Part shown: positions 16,623 through 26,105 of the stretch, piece after piece
Layout: the number at the start of each line of letters is the position of its first letter
How positions within the stretch are numbered: the stretch's first letter is position 1
Source: Ralstonia sp. UBA689
Lineage (GTDB): Bacteria > Pseudomonadota > Gammaproteobacteria > Burkholderiales > Burkholderiaceae
Reading direction: 5' to 3'
Assembly: GCF_002298975.1 (NCBI RefSeq)
Contig: NZ_DBMV01000038.1
Location: 19,582 to 83,581, forward strand
Length of the DNA: 64,000 nt
Made by a program: the position numbers and the translations under genes
The notes under the pieces: model-generated
Databases searched by the model: none
What the model was told of the DNA's origin: nothing
The model's input: only the letters and a program-made list of their open reading frames with translations

Positions 16623-18914
16623 CTATCGCCACGCATATCGCAAACCGATCCACACGCTGCGCGGCGCGCCCGGCGCAACAAATGGCTCGTTGACCGAATT
16701 CGCGCCGTCAAACGCATGGCCCAGCCCCGTGAAGGCGTTGCTGCCGAGCACTGCAAAACTCTGGTAGCGGTGGTTGAACAGGTTCGTTACGGTGGTGAAG
16801 ACCTGCAGTTGCTTGGTCACCTGGTAGGTGGTGTCCAGGTCAGCCAGGAGGTAGCCGGAGAGCTTGCCGTTGGCATCTGAGTTGTTTTCGTCGTCGCGCG
16901 CGTAGATGCTGCCGCGCCAGACGAGGTTGGCACCGATCTTCCACTTTGGGGTGGCGGCGTAATCGAACCTGAGTTTGACGGTGCTCTCGGGAATGCCGGG
17001 AATGCGATCGCCGGGCTTGATGTTGATATTGCCGCTGGCGTCTGCGCTGGAGTTGCTGGGGCTGTGCTCCGTCCACCCAGAGCGGTACGTGGCGTCGACA
17101 TAGCTGTAGCTCGCACCGATGCCCAACGGCCCGATCTGCGTATGGCTGGCCAGCTCAAACCCCTGCCGGCGCGTGCGACCCACGTTCTGGAAGAAGCCCA
17201 GCGTGCTCGCCGCGCCAGCGCTGATGAACTGGATGTCGTCGTTGAGCGTAGTGCTGTAGACGGCGGCACTCCATGTGGTGCCTTGGCCCACGCGGCCGCG
17301 CATGCCTACCTCGAAGGTCTTGGAGATGACCGGCTTGAGTGGAGGATCGGCGATGAAGTTGTTCGGCAACGAACACGGCGCGGCGGGGTCTGCGCACGCC
17401 AGCTCGATGGCGGTGGGTGCTCGCATGCCCTCGTTGTAGGTCGCGTAGGCGGTCAGGCTGGGGGTCGGGTTCCAGTTGATGCCAACGGCCGGGTTGAAAC
17501 GCGAGAACGTGTGATTGCCGTCAAGCAGCGGCTGTGTGCCGCTGGCGTCGTTGATGACGGCGCGCGCCCAGTTGTAGCGGCCGGCGAGCGTGAACGTCCA
17601 TTGCTTGCTGAGCGAGAGCGTGTCGTTGAAGTACACACCCAGATTGGCGTTGCGCGTCTTCGCATTGGTGGTTTGCGTGAAATCACCAATGCCAACCGAC
17701 GCGCGCGTATCGGTAAAGAAGGCATCTTGCGAGAACTGTGTGAACGTGGAGTTGGCAAAATCTCCCGCAGCGCCCACCACGATTTGGTTCTCCATCCCGG
17801 CGATGCTGCCCATGCGGGTCAGTTGCAGGCTGGCGCCGTAACTGTCCGTAGAGATGACCGACTGCGCGTTATTGGATTGCACTGTGTCGACGTTGCCATT
17901 CACGCCGACGCTGCCAAAGTCCTCATTGACGTTGCTGCTCAGGTTGGTGTTCCGGAAGTGGCGGTAATAAAGGTTGCCGCTGAGTTGCAGATCGTCGTTG
18001 AAGGCGTGATCGCCCGACAGCGTGATGTATGCGGTGCTGTTCTTGTTCGTGTCAGGAAAGGTGTAGGCCTGACTCGGGTTGTCGAGAAACGAGCGCGGGA
18101 TGGTCTGCGCCCCCTGCAGCGTGTTGTCGGCCCCACCCATGGCCAACGACAGCGTGGTCTCGGCGCTGGTGTAGCGCAGCTTGCCGAGCGCCTGGCGCAC
18201 ACGGCTGGCGTTGTGGTCTGCCCAGCCGTTGTCGTTCAACGCAAGGGCGCCGACGTAGTAGTCGAGGTTGTCGCCAATGGTGCCGCCCTGCTCCACCTGG
18301 GCGGATTTGCGGCCCCAAGAGCCGTCAGCCACCTCGGCTGAACCGCCCGGGCTCTGCTTGCCGTTCTTCGTTGCAATCGTGATCGCCCCGCCGAGCGTGT
18401 TCAGGCCGTAGGTCGGGTTGGAGCCCGGAATCAACTGGATGGTGTCGATGGCCCAGCGCGGGATCAGATCCCAGTTCACCACGTCACCGAACGGCTCGTT
18501 GGCTCGCACGCCATCCACGAACACTGACAGGCCTTGCGGCGTGCCCAACACCGGCGAAGCCGTAAAGCCGCGATAGTGAAGATCCGTCTGATACGGATTG
18601 CCCTGCACTTCGTTGAGGTCGACGCTGGGCAGGTTCTTTTCGAAATCGTCGGTCAGGGCGGTCCGGTGCTGGCGGCGCAAGTCGCTCCCGCGCAGGGTCT
18701 GCACGTTGGCCGGCACCTCGGTCAGGGGCGTGCCGATGCCGAGCAGCGGCGTGGTGCCGATCACCGTGGTGGTAGCGAGCATCAATCGCGCTTCATCGGC
18801 CGATGGCGTCGTTTGCGCCGATGCGAAATGCGGGCCACACGCAAGCGCGCTCGCATAACACAGGCGCAGCACGGCCTGATACGTCCGGCGCGGCGGCACG
18901 TTGGGGCGGCTCAT
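16623..18914 (-). CDS. TonB-dependent outer-membrane receptor
   Basis: A 763-residue receptor. After the signal region comes a plug domain (GTPLTEVPANVQTLRGSDLRR; DLHYRGFTASPVLGTPQGLS; VFVDGVRANEPFGDVVNWDL; NTLGGAITIATKNG) and a 22-strand barrel ending in SVWIGLRYAWR. No N-terminal signalling domain and no FecIR-type genes are present, so it is not a transducer. It is encoded between the lanthanide-type alcohol dehydrogenase and the aldehyde dehydrogenase on the same strand. TonB receptors for lanthanide chelates are known near XoxF-type systems, so a metallophore or PQQ/lanthanide uptake role is a reasonable inference. The substrate is not readable. No sigma-54 site was seen directly upstream. 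Confidence 0.85.
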   Translation of the reverse strand: MSRPNVPPRRTYQAVLRLCYASALACGPHFASAQTTPSADEARLMLATTTVIGTTPLLGIGTPLTEVPANVQTLRGSDLRRQHRTALTDDFEKNLPSVDLNEVQGNPYQTDLHYRGFTASPVLGTPQGLSVFVDGVRANEPFGDVVNWDLIPRWAIDTIQLIPGSNPTYGLNTLGGAITIATKNGKQSPGGSAEVADGSWGRKSAQVEQGGTIGDNLDYYVGALALNDNGWADHNASRVRQALGKLRYTSAETTLSLAMGGADNTLQGAQTIPRSFLDNPSQAYTFPDTNKNSTAYITLSGDHAFNDDLQLSGNLYYRHFRNTNLSSNVNEDFGSVGVNGNVDTVQSNNAQSVISTDSYGASLQLTRMGSIAGMENQIVVGAAGDFANSTFTQFSQDAFFTDTRASVGIGDFTQTTNAKTRNANLGVYFNDTLSLSKQWTFTLAGRYNWARAVINDASGTQPLLDGNHTFSRFNPAVGINWNPTPSLTAYATYNEGMRAPTAIELACADPAAPCSLPNNFIADPPLKPVISKTFEVGMRGRVGQGTTWSAAVYSTTLNDDIQFISAGAASTLGFFQNVGRTRRQGFELASHTQIGPLGIGASYSYVDATYRSGWTEHSPSNSSADASGNINIKPGDRIPGIPESTVKLRFDYAATPKWKIGANLVWRGSIYARDDENNSDANGKLSGYLLADLDTTYQVTKQLQVFTTVTNLFNHRYQSFAVLGSNAFTGLGHAFDGANSVNEPFVAPGAPRSVWIGLRYAWR

Positions 18915-19027
18915 AGCCGTGTCTCCGAAGCTTTTATGTTCGCCTGCGGAGTCTTTGCCCCGCAGGTCGGCGGCAGGCGCGCATGCCGATGGCTACGCGC
19001 ATGCCGCGTCGTACTACGCCCGCACCA

Positions 19028-20548
<1,521 letters not shown>

Positions 20549-20614
20549 GGGTTGTCTCCTGATGTATGAGTGGTGACGTCAGCGTTCTGGTCTGCGCTGG
20601 GTCCGTGCGTAATC

Positions 20615-20630
20615 TGCAAAACCCGGGCCA
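20615..20630 (-). promoter_or_regulatory. Sigma-54 promoter (-24/-12) for the aldehyde dehydrogenase
   Basis: On the minus strand the sequence is TGGCCCGGGTTTTGCA, with TGGC at -24, TTGCA at -12 and exact spacing. The predicted start is near 20605, about 55 bp before the ATG at 20548. Confidence 0.73.
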
Positions 20631-20715
20631 CCCTGGTTTTTTGACGGTTCGCCCCTTCAGGAATCGGCTGCCCGCCCTCCACGCTCGTGCGACTGCTCCA
20701 GAATGCAACACCCAC

Positions 20716-20732
20716 TGTTGCAAAGCGCAACG
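20716..20732. promoter_or_regulatory. Candidate shared enhancer (UAS) dyad between divergent sigma-54 promoters
   Basis: TGTTGC, five bases, GCAACG (TGTT-N9-AACG) is nested with an overlapping perfect inverted repeat TGCAACA, five bases, TGTTGCA at 20704-20722. It lies 86-102 bp upstream of the aldehyde dehydrogenase -24 element and 42-58 bp upstream of the plus-strand one at 20773, so one bound regulator could serve both directions. Confidence 0.5.
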
Positions 20733-20772
20733 CCAATCGCAGGCCAGCCATCCACACAGGCCGCCTCGCCGA

Positions 20773-20788
20773 TGGCACGCATTTCGCA
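20773..20788 (+). promoter_or_regulatory. Sigma-54 promoter (-24/-12) for the SoxYZ-like carrier operon
   Basis: TGGCACGCATTTCGCA has a perfect TGGCACG -24 block and GC at -12 with correct spacing (one mismatch in the T pair). The predicted start is near 20799, 24 bp before the ATG at 20823, which supports that start over the earlier in-frame ATG at 20703. Confidence 0.75.
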
Positions 20789-20822
20789 GTGCTCGCGGGC
20801 CATCAAAACGACAAAGACCGCG

Positions 20823-21617
20823 ATGAACATGGCCCAACCCGTTGCCGCAGCCATCGTGCGCGGCTGTGCCGTTGCCGCATTGGCCTTCGCCTGCGTGCCC
20901 CCGCCCGCATGGGCCGATGCCGCCGACCCCGCCGGTTCGCCGCTGTGGCCGTTGATCCGACAGGAATTTCTAGGTGCCGCACCCACGGCGTTCGACAACC
21001 GCATCAAGATCACCGGGCCCGCATTTGCAGAAGACGCGATGCAGGTTCCGATTGCCTTCGATGCCTCGGCGCTTGGCAAGGTCGATCGCATCGTCGTCAT
21101 GGTCGACCGCAACCCGATCCGCAAAGTGCTGGAGTTCGAGCCGTTGAAGGCGCGCCCTGCCCTGTCGTTCCGGTTCAAGCTGCAGGAGGCCTCGCCGGTG
21201 CGTGTGGCGGCGCTGGCGCAGGATGGCGTGTGGCATGTCGGCACCTTGCTGGTGGACGCAACCGGGGGTGGATGCACGCTGCCGGGCGCAACCCGTCAGA
21301 ACGCCACCTGGAGCGCCACGTTGAACCAGGTGGAGTCGCGCGTGTTTCCCGGCTTTGGCGGGTCGGGGGCGCGCATCCGCCTGCGCGTGATGCATCCGAT
21401 GGACACAGGCCTCGTCGCGGGCATCCCCGCGTTTCATATTGAGCGGCTGGATCTGCTCGACAGCCGGCATCAGCCCATGCTCCGGCTGGCGCTGTATGAG
21501 CCGGTGGCGGAAAACCCGATCTTCTCCTTCGACCTGAACGGCCCCGCAGAACGGGGCATCTCGGTGGCCGGCGTCGACAACAACGGCAACCGCATCCGCG
21601 CACAGGTGACACCATGA
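20823..21617 (+). CDS. Quinoprotein dehydrogenase-associated SoxYZ-like carrier
   Basis: A 264-residue secreted protein. The signal peptide (RGCAVAALAFACVPPPAWA) is followed by an N-terminal SoxY-like half (ITGPAFAEDAMQVPIAFDASALGKVDRIVVMVD; NPIRKVLEF) and a C-terminal SoxZ-like half (ATWSATLNQVESRVFPGFG; RLRVMHPMDTG). The only conspicuous Cys is in the glycine-rich loop GGGCTLPGA between the halves, the position of the sulfur-carrying SoxY arm. Fused SoxYZ-like proteins are recurrent partners of PQQ dehydrogenases and of the two hydrolases encoded next. The role in quinoprotein electron relay is unproven. The stop overlaps the next start. Confidence 0.78.
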   Translation: MNMAQPVAAAIVRGCAVAALAFACVPPPAWADAADPAGSPLWPLIRQEFLGAAPTAFDNRIKITGPAFAEDAMQVPIAFDASALGKVDRIVVMVDRNPIRKVLEFEPLKARPALSFRFKLQEASPVRVAALAQDGVWHVGTLLVDATGGGCTLPGATRQNATWSATLNQVESRVFPGFGGSGARIRLRVMHPMDTGLVAGIPAFHIERLDLLDSRHQPMLRLALYEPVAENPIFSFDLNGPAERGISVAGVDNNGNRIRAQVTP

Positions 21618-22558
21618 ACCGATGGCTTGGCATCGTGCTGTCTTGTGCAATGCAGGCGGCGATGGCGCAAGAGCGGGCACAGGGTCTTGACTACCATCTC
21701 GCACCGCGCAAGGTTGCGCCCGATGTCTGGGTGCTGGAAGGCGCCAACGCCGATTTCGCACCGGCCAACGGCTGCAACATCATCAATACAGGGTTCATCG
21801 ATACCGGCGACGGTGTGCTCGTGATCAACACCGGACCCTCGGCCCTCTACGGCGCGCAGCAGCGCCAGGCCATCCGCTCCGTCACGTCGGCGCCGGTGCG
21901 CTGGGTGTTCAACCTGAACCTGCACCCCGACTACTTTTTCGGCAACCAAGCCTATGCCGACGTCGGCGCCCAGGCGCTGCCGGGCACCATCGCCGGCGCA
22001 CAACGCGAAGGCGCAGCCTACGCCGACAACCTCTACCGACTCTGCGGCAACTGGATGGAGAACACCGAGCCGACACCGCCCAGCCAGCCGTTGGCGCCCG
22101 GTCAACGCACGTTTGGCCACCATCGCATCGAGCTCATCCGGCTCGATGGACACACCAGCGACGACCTCGTCCTGGTGGACCAGTCCAGCGGCGTGGTCTT
22201 TGCAGGCGGCCTGGCATTTCGGGACCGCATTCCCACCACCCCGCATGCCGACATCCAGCGCTGGCTTGCCAGCCTGGATCAGCTTCAGGCCATCGTGAGC
22301 GCGAGCGGCGCCCGCGTGCTGATTCCCAGCCATGGGCCGGCGCTCGGCAAGGCCGACGCCATTGCCCAGACACGCGGATATCTGCGTTGGCTGGATGCGC
22401 GCATGCGCCGCGCGGCCGAAGAAGGACGCGACCTGGCCGAGGTGCTCGCCATGCCGGTGGCGCCCGACTACGCACGGTGGGGCGGGATGCCTGCCGAGTA
22501 CGTGCGCAACGTGACCCGCTTCTATCCAACCTATGAGAGCGCCGTTCTGGCCCGCTGA
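21614..22558 (+). CDS. Quinoprotein relay system metallohydrolase 1 (metallo-beta-lactamase fold)
   Basis: A 314-residue secreted MBL-fold protein; it overlaps the SoxYZ-like gene by four bases. The fold is clear: DTGDGVLVINTGPS, the motif-1 region NLNLHPDYFFGN, LDGHTSDDLVLVD and IPSHGPALG. The usual zinc motif HxHxDH reads N-x-H-x-D-Y here, so two of the expected ligands are replaced, while the GHT and SHGP histidines are kept. It belongs to the group found with SoxYZ-like carriers and PQQ dehydrogenases; activity has not been established for the family. The altered motif suggests a changed metal site. Confidence 0.75.
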   Translation: MNRWLGIVLSCAMQAAMAQERAQGLDYHLAPRKVAPDVWVLEGANADFAPANGCNIINTGFIDTGDGVLVINTGPSALYGAQQRQAIRSVTSAPVRWVFNLNLHPDYFFGNQAYADVGAQALPGTIAGAQREGAAYADNLYRLCGNWMENTEPTPPSQPLAPGQRTFGHHRIELIRLDGHTSDDLVLVDQSSGVVFAGGLAFRDRIPTTPHADIQRWLASLDQLQAIVSASGARVLIPSHGPALGKADAIAQTRGYLRWLDARMRRAAEEGRDLAEVLAMPVAPDYARWGGMPAEYVRNVTRFYPTYESAVLAR

Positions 22559-22559
22559 C

Positions 22560-23528
22560 ATGGCGCCCGCGCACACGCGGCGCCGCTGGATGCGCCTGAT
22601 GCTTGCCGTGATGCTCAACCCGGCCCCGCCTGCTCTCGCGCAACCCGCGCGCGTCTCGTTGCTGCGTCTGCAGGACGGCCTGTACGCAGCACGCGCAGAC
22701 AATGCCGAGGCGGCACGCGCCAATGCCGGTGAAGTGGTCCCGACGCTGATCCACGTCACGGGCAACGGCGTGCTGGTGGTGGACCCCGGACCGCATCTGC
22801 ACTGGGGCAACCGCCTGATCGCCGCCATTCGGAATCTCACCGCCGAACCCATCCGCTGGGTGGTCAACACGCACGCCCACCCCGAGCATGTGCTGGCCAA
22901 CGCGGCCTTTGCCCAGTTGCAGCCGCGCCCCGCCTTCCTGGCTTCGGCTGCCACCGCCAGCCTGATGCGGCTGCGTTGCGAAACATGCCTGGAAAGGCTG
23001 ACCCGCATGCTGGGCGAGCGCGCCATACGCGGCACGCCGATCGTCTATCCCGAGCCAGCCTTGCGCGACGGCGACTGGCTGCACACCGGCAAGACCGCGT
23101 GGCAAGTCCGCATCCATGCCGCAGCGCACAGCGCCTCGGATACCGTGCTGTATGCGCCGCAGCGACGCGTACTCTGCGTCGGCGGCCTGGCATATCGACA
23201 ACGGGTGCCCGACTTGCAGGAAGGCTCACTGCTCGGGTGGCGGCAGGCGCTGCGTTCGCTCACACCACTGCCCGCCGACATCGTGATCGGCACGGCCGTC
23301 GGCACCCCGGCACAGACGCTGCGCCCGACACTGGCGTATCTCGACATGCTCGACACCGCGATTGCCGACGCCATTGAGACCGGCGCAGACGCGGCACACG
23401 CGCTCGATTACGCCTCTGGTCAGGCCTATCGCGACTGGCGCAACTTCACCCCTCGACACGCCCTGAACGTGTTGCGCGCCTGGCGGGAACTGGAAGACCG
23501 CTGGATGCAGAACGCACCATTGAGATAG
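22560..23528 (+). CDS. Quinoprotein relay system metallohydrolase 2 (metallo-beta-lactamase fold)
   Basis: A 322-residue secreted MBL-fold protein. The ATG at 22560, one base after the preceding stop, gives a tidy signal peptide (RRRWMRLMLAVML, cleavage near PALAQ); an ATG 27 bases earlier is possible. Motif 1 is NTHAHPEHVLAN (HxHxEH, Glu for the usual Asp), and a second-motif His is in AAHSASDTVLY. The expected last-motif His is absent (IGTAVGTPA). Metallohydrolase 1 shows the opposite pattern, so the two look complementary. It is the last gene of the sigma-54-preceded operon. Confidence 0.72.
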   Translation: MAPAHTRRRWMRLMLAVMLNPAPPALAQPARVSLLRLQDGLYAARADNAEAARANAGEVVPTLIHVTGNGVLVVDPGPHLHWGNRLIAAIRNLTAEPIRWVVNTHAHPEHVLANAAFAQLQPRPAFLASAATASLMRLRCETCLERLTRMLGERAIRGTPIVYPEPALRDGDWLHTGKTAWQVRIHAAAHSASDTVLYAPQRRVLCVGGLAYRQRVPDLQEGSLLGWRQALRSLTPLPADIVIGTAVGTPAQTLRPTLAYLDMLDTAIADAIETGADAAHALDYASGQAYRDWRNFTPRHALNVLRAWRELEDRWMQNAPLR

Positions 23529-23791
23529 AGGCTGCGCCCTGTTCAATCCGTGAGCAGACGTGTGCTGCATGTTGTGTTCACTGTCCCGCCTTGCCACAGC
23601 GCGCTGCGCGCTGGACCGCGCGTACAGACACCGCATCCCGAATATCACAGCGCCAAGCTGCGCCACGCAAACGCTGGCGCCGCACAACGCCCGAATCTTG
23701 GTACGCGTATTGCAAAGCCCCGCCCCGCGCCGAACGCGCTTCTGGCAATCGGCGCACACCACAGATCCAACAAAGACAATACGGAGACAAC

Positions 23792-24916
23792 ATGCAGAAC
23801 CAACGCCTTCGAATCTACGCCCTCGCAGCAACCCTGGGCTGTGCTGCAAGCGCAGCCATGGCGCAATCGTCAGTCACGATCTACGGCACGGTCGACGCCG
23901 GGCTGCAATACCGCAATCGGAGCGCAAACAATTCGGGCAGCGTCACGGAGTTGATGTCCGGCGGCATCAGCCCCAGCATCTGGGGGCTCAGGGGAGTCGA
24001 GAACCTTGGCAACGGACTGAAGGCCACCTTCAACCTGGAAGGGCATTACAGCAGCGATACGGGCACGCTGACGACCGGCCCCGGCTTCAGTTCAGAGATC
24101 TTCCGCCGGCAGGCCAACGTCGGCATCAGCAGCGATTGGGGAGCGATCACGCTCGGCCGTCAATACAGCCCGGCCCTGATCGGCACCATCGGCACCGAAG
24201 CACGCGGCTTCAAGGAGCAGTTTTCCAATCTCTACGGCTGGGCCTACAACCAGTTGGCGGCGCCCGCAAACGCCATGGGCGCCGGCACGAACCCCGGCAA
24301 CGATGTGGGCGTGTTCACCGCCAACACCGTGCAGTATTCGAACAGCTTTGGCCCGGTCTGGATGGGCGTGGCCTACTCGCTGGGTGAAGTCGCGGGCGGG
24401 CTGAAGAAGGGCAACGAAGTCTCGCTCGGCGCCACGTACACAGGCCCGGTGACTGTCGGCCTCGGCTATCAGACGATTGCCGACAGCGGCTCGGGCGAAA
24501 CCCTCAGCAAGTTGTGGAGCGCGGGCGTCGCCGTTCCGTTTGGCGCTTTCACCGGGAAGCTCAACTACATTGACGCCACCAACAATGCGCCCAGCGGGGC
24601 ACGGGTTTCCGACGTCAAATCGATCGGTGCCGGGCTGGACTACAAGTGGAGCGCCAGCAATACCGCAACGCTTGCCGGCTATTACAGCAAGTACGAAAGC
24701 AGCGCGCACAACAGCTCCACCAAGTCGGTGGTGTTGAGCAACGACTATGCGTTTTCCAAGCGCACCACGCTGTATGTGCAGTTGGTCTACGTGGATGCCG
24801 GTGCCGTGGGAACAGCCGATCCGCTTGAGAGCCTCAAGACCTCGATCGTTGCGGGCGGCACCGCGCCGGGCGCGAAGACCGTCCTGGCGGGCGTGGGCCT
24901 GAAGCACTCGTTCTGA
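23792..24916 (+). CDS. General Gram-negative porin
   Basis: A 374-residue outer-membrane trimeric porin of the beta-proteobacterial OmpC/Omp38 type. Signal peptide YALAATLGCAASAAMAQ, then SSVTIYGTVDAGLQYRN (first strand), WGLRGVENLGNGLKATF, RRQANVGISSDWGAITLGRQ and a terminal LAGVGLKHSF with C-terminal Phe required for BAM assembly. The start follows CGGAGACAAC. It is encoded 263 bp after the quinoprotein block; no sigma-54 site was seen in that gap, which holds only a 7-bp-arm GC palindrome at 23597-23613. A perfect hairpin follows the gene. Confidence 0.92.
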   Translation: MQNQRLRIYALAATLGCAASAAMAQSSVTIYGTVDAGLQYRNRSANNSGSVTELMSGGISPSIWGLRGVENLGNGLKATFNLEGHYSSDTGTLTTGPGFSSEIFRRQANVGISSDWGAITLGRQYSPALIGTIGTEARGFKEQFSNLYGWAYNQLAAPANAMGAGTNPGNDVGVFTANTVQYSNSFGPVWMGVAYSLGEVAGGLKKGNEVSLGATYTGPVTVGLGYQTIADSGSGETLSKLWSAGVAVPFGAFTGKLNYIDATNNAPSGARVSDVKSIGAGLDYKWSASNTATLAGYYSKYESSAHNSSTKSVVLSNDYAFSKRTTLYVQLVYVDAGAVGTADPLESLKTSIVAGGTAPGAKTVLAGVGLKHSF

Positions 24917-24953
24917 CCCGCACAAACGCACGTCACGTCTTACGTGGCTGATG

Positions 24954-24977
24954 GGAAGGGGCATGCGTGCCCCTTCC
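24954..24977 (+). terminator. Stem-loop after the porin gene
   Basis: A perfect 10-bp stem GGAAGGGGCA / TGCCCCTTCC with loop TGCG. There is no T tract, so it may act as an mRNA-stabilising 3' end or with Rho rather than as an intrinsic terminator. Confidence 0.55.
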
Positions 24978-25008
24978 GAAGAATCGCAATCCTCATCATC
25001 AAAAACAA

Positions 25009-25022
25009 GTTGCATATCTAAC
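25009..25022. promoter_or_regulatory. Candidate MarR operator upstream of the marR-type gene
   Basis: GTTGCATATCTAAC, 27-40 bp before the ATG at 25049, is 12 of 14 identical to the element at 25487 upstream of the tautomerase gene. Sharing between the regulator and the adjacent gene suggests autoregulation. Confidence 0.6.
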
Positions 25023-25048
25023 AATATGAACCTATCATCCACTTCACC

Positions 25049-25465
25049 ATGTTCGACCACTGCCTCTACTTCAACACCACCGCCCTGGCCCGCAAGCTCG
25101 ACCGAGTCTGGGCAGAAGCGTTTGCACCTTTCGATCTGACACCGCCGCAAGGCTTCATGCTGCGCGCTGTCGTAGACCACCCCGGCATGCTGCAAAGCGA
25201 GTTGTCGGAAACGATGTCGGTCACGCGCCCGACCGCCACGCGGGCCTTGGACGGCCTGGAAGCCAAGGGCCTGATCGAACGCCGCAAGACAGAAGCCGAT
25301 GGCCGCGAATCCGCCATCTTCCCAACGCGCGAGGCAATGAAGATTGGTGTGGCGTTGAACGAGGCCAGCGGCGCAGTCACCGCACGTCTGAAGCGCGTAC
25401 TGGGCAGCGCGGAGTTCACCGACACGGTAACGAAGATCCGGGGCGTGCGCTCGACCCTGACCTGA
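25049..25465 (+). CDS. MarR-family transcriptional regulator
   Basis: A 138-residue dimeric winged-helix repressor. The HTH covers HPGMLQSELSETMSVTRPTATRALDGLEAKGLIERR, and the wing includes KTEADGRESAIFPT. The operator-like element directly upstream is repeated before the next gene, so this protein probably represses both and responds to a small aromatic or electrophilic ligand. The ligand is unknown. It is 53 bp upstream of the tautomerase gene. Confidence 0.88.
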   Translation: MFDHCLYFNTTALARKLDRVWAEAFAPFDLTPPQGFMLRAVVDHPGMLQSELSETMSVTRPTATRALDGLEAKGLIERRKTEADGRESAIFPTREAMKIGVALNEASGAVTARLKRVLGSAEFTDTVTKIRGVRSTLT

Positions 25466-25486
25466 GCGTTTTTTTAACCTCTTATA

Positions 25487-25500
25487 GTTGCATTGCTAAC
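25487..25500. promoter_or_regulatory. Candidate MarR operator upstream of the tautomerase gene
   Basis: GTTGCATTGCTAAC overlaps a possible -10 (TTATAG at 25482-25487) and lies 19 bp before the ATG at 25519. It is the partner of the element at 25009. Confidence 0.6.
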
Positions 25501-25518
25501 CAATAAGGAAGAACCATC

Positions 25519-25911
25519 ATGCCGATCCTCAACGTCAAAGTCAGTGCCCAGCGTTCTGCGCAGATGACGCAGAAGATTTCCGCCACGCTGCTCGAACTCA
25601 CCTCCCGCATCCTCGGCAAGGACCCGAAAGTCACCGCCATCACCATCGACTACGTCGACCCGGCGGATTGGATCGTCGGCGGACAAACGCTGGCCGCGCA
25701 GGGCAAGCACAGCGTCTATTTCGACATCAAGGTGACGGACGAAACCAACACCAAGGCGGAGAAGGCGCAGTACATCGCCGAGGCGTTTGCGGCTTTTGTC
25801 GAGTTGCTCGGCAACCTGCACGAAGAGTCGTATATCTATATACAGGACGTACGCGCCGCGGCTTACGGCTACGGCGGCAAGACCCAGGAGTACCGCTTTC
25901 AGCACACGTGA
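25519..25911 (+). CDS. Tautomerase-family protein (4-oxalocrotonate tautomerase superfamily)
   Basis: A 130-residue protein starting MPILNVKVS; the Pro directly after Met is the catalytic base once Met is removed in this superfamily. It is longer than single-module 4-OT (about 62 residues), comparable to fused or MSAD-like members (IDYVDPADWIVGG; SVYFDIKVTDETNTKAEKAQYI). The ribosome site AAGGAAG is clear. A substrate cannot be assigned. The MarR-type repressor gene and shared operator upstream suggest inducible expression. Confidence 0.82.
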   Translation: MPILNVKVSAQRSAQMTQKISATLLELTSRILGKDPKVTAITIDYVDPADWIVGGQTLAAQGKHSVYFDIKVTDETNTKAEKAQYIAEAFAAFVELLGNLHEESYIYIQDVRAAAYGYGGKTQEYRFQHT

Positions 25912-25965
25912 TGGACGTGATGTGCCGGCAGCGCCGCTCCCATCGCAGAACAACCAGGTGTGATC

Positions 25966-26100
25966 ATGAACCGCACAAGTGCTTTCTTCGCGGCCAGTTG
26001 GCTGGCCGCCGCGCTGCTGTATTTCGGGCAGCATTCGCTGCCGCTGACCGCGCTCGCGGGCATTGTTCTGCTCGCCGGCTTCGATCTGCTGCGGCCATGA
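25966..26100 (+). CDS. Small single- or two-pass membrane protein (44 aa)
   Basis: An ATG at 25966 preceded by AGGTG opens a 44-codon frame. The product has two hydrophobic stretches (AFFAASWLAAALLYF and LTALAGIVLLAGFDLL) joined by a short polar link (GQHSLP) and ends in RP. Size and composition fit a small inner-membrane protein. It lies 54 bp after the tautomerase stop and could be the third gene of that operon. There is no recognised family. Confidence 0.5.
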   Translation: MNRTSAFFAASWLAAALLYFGQHSLPLTALAGIVLLAGFDLLRP

Positions 26101-26105
26101 TGTGC

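Noticed and set aside
17064..18341. 425-codon plus-strand frame across the TonB receptor
   Set aside because: Shadow frame; the minus strand carries the complete plug and barrel signatures.
18943..18966. Inverted repeat CCTGCGG/CCGCAGG between aldehyde dehydrogenase and TonB receptor
   Set aside because: Seven-bp arms with a ten-base loop and no T tract; too weak to call a terminator or operator.
20703..20822. Earlier in-frame ATG (20703) for the SoxYZ-like carrier
   Set aside because: It would place the sigma-54 promoter and enhancer dyad inside the coding region and bury the signal peptide about 40 residues in.
23597..23613. GC palindrome CAGCGCG-CTG-CGCGCTG upstream of the porin
   Set aside because: Short palindromes are frequent at this GC content and nothing else supports a regulatory role.
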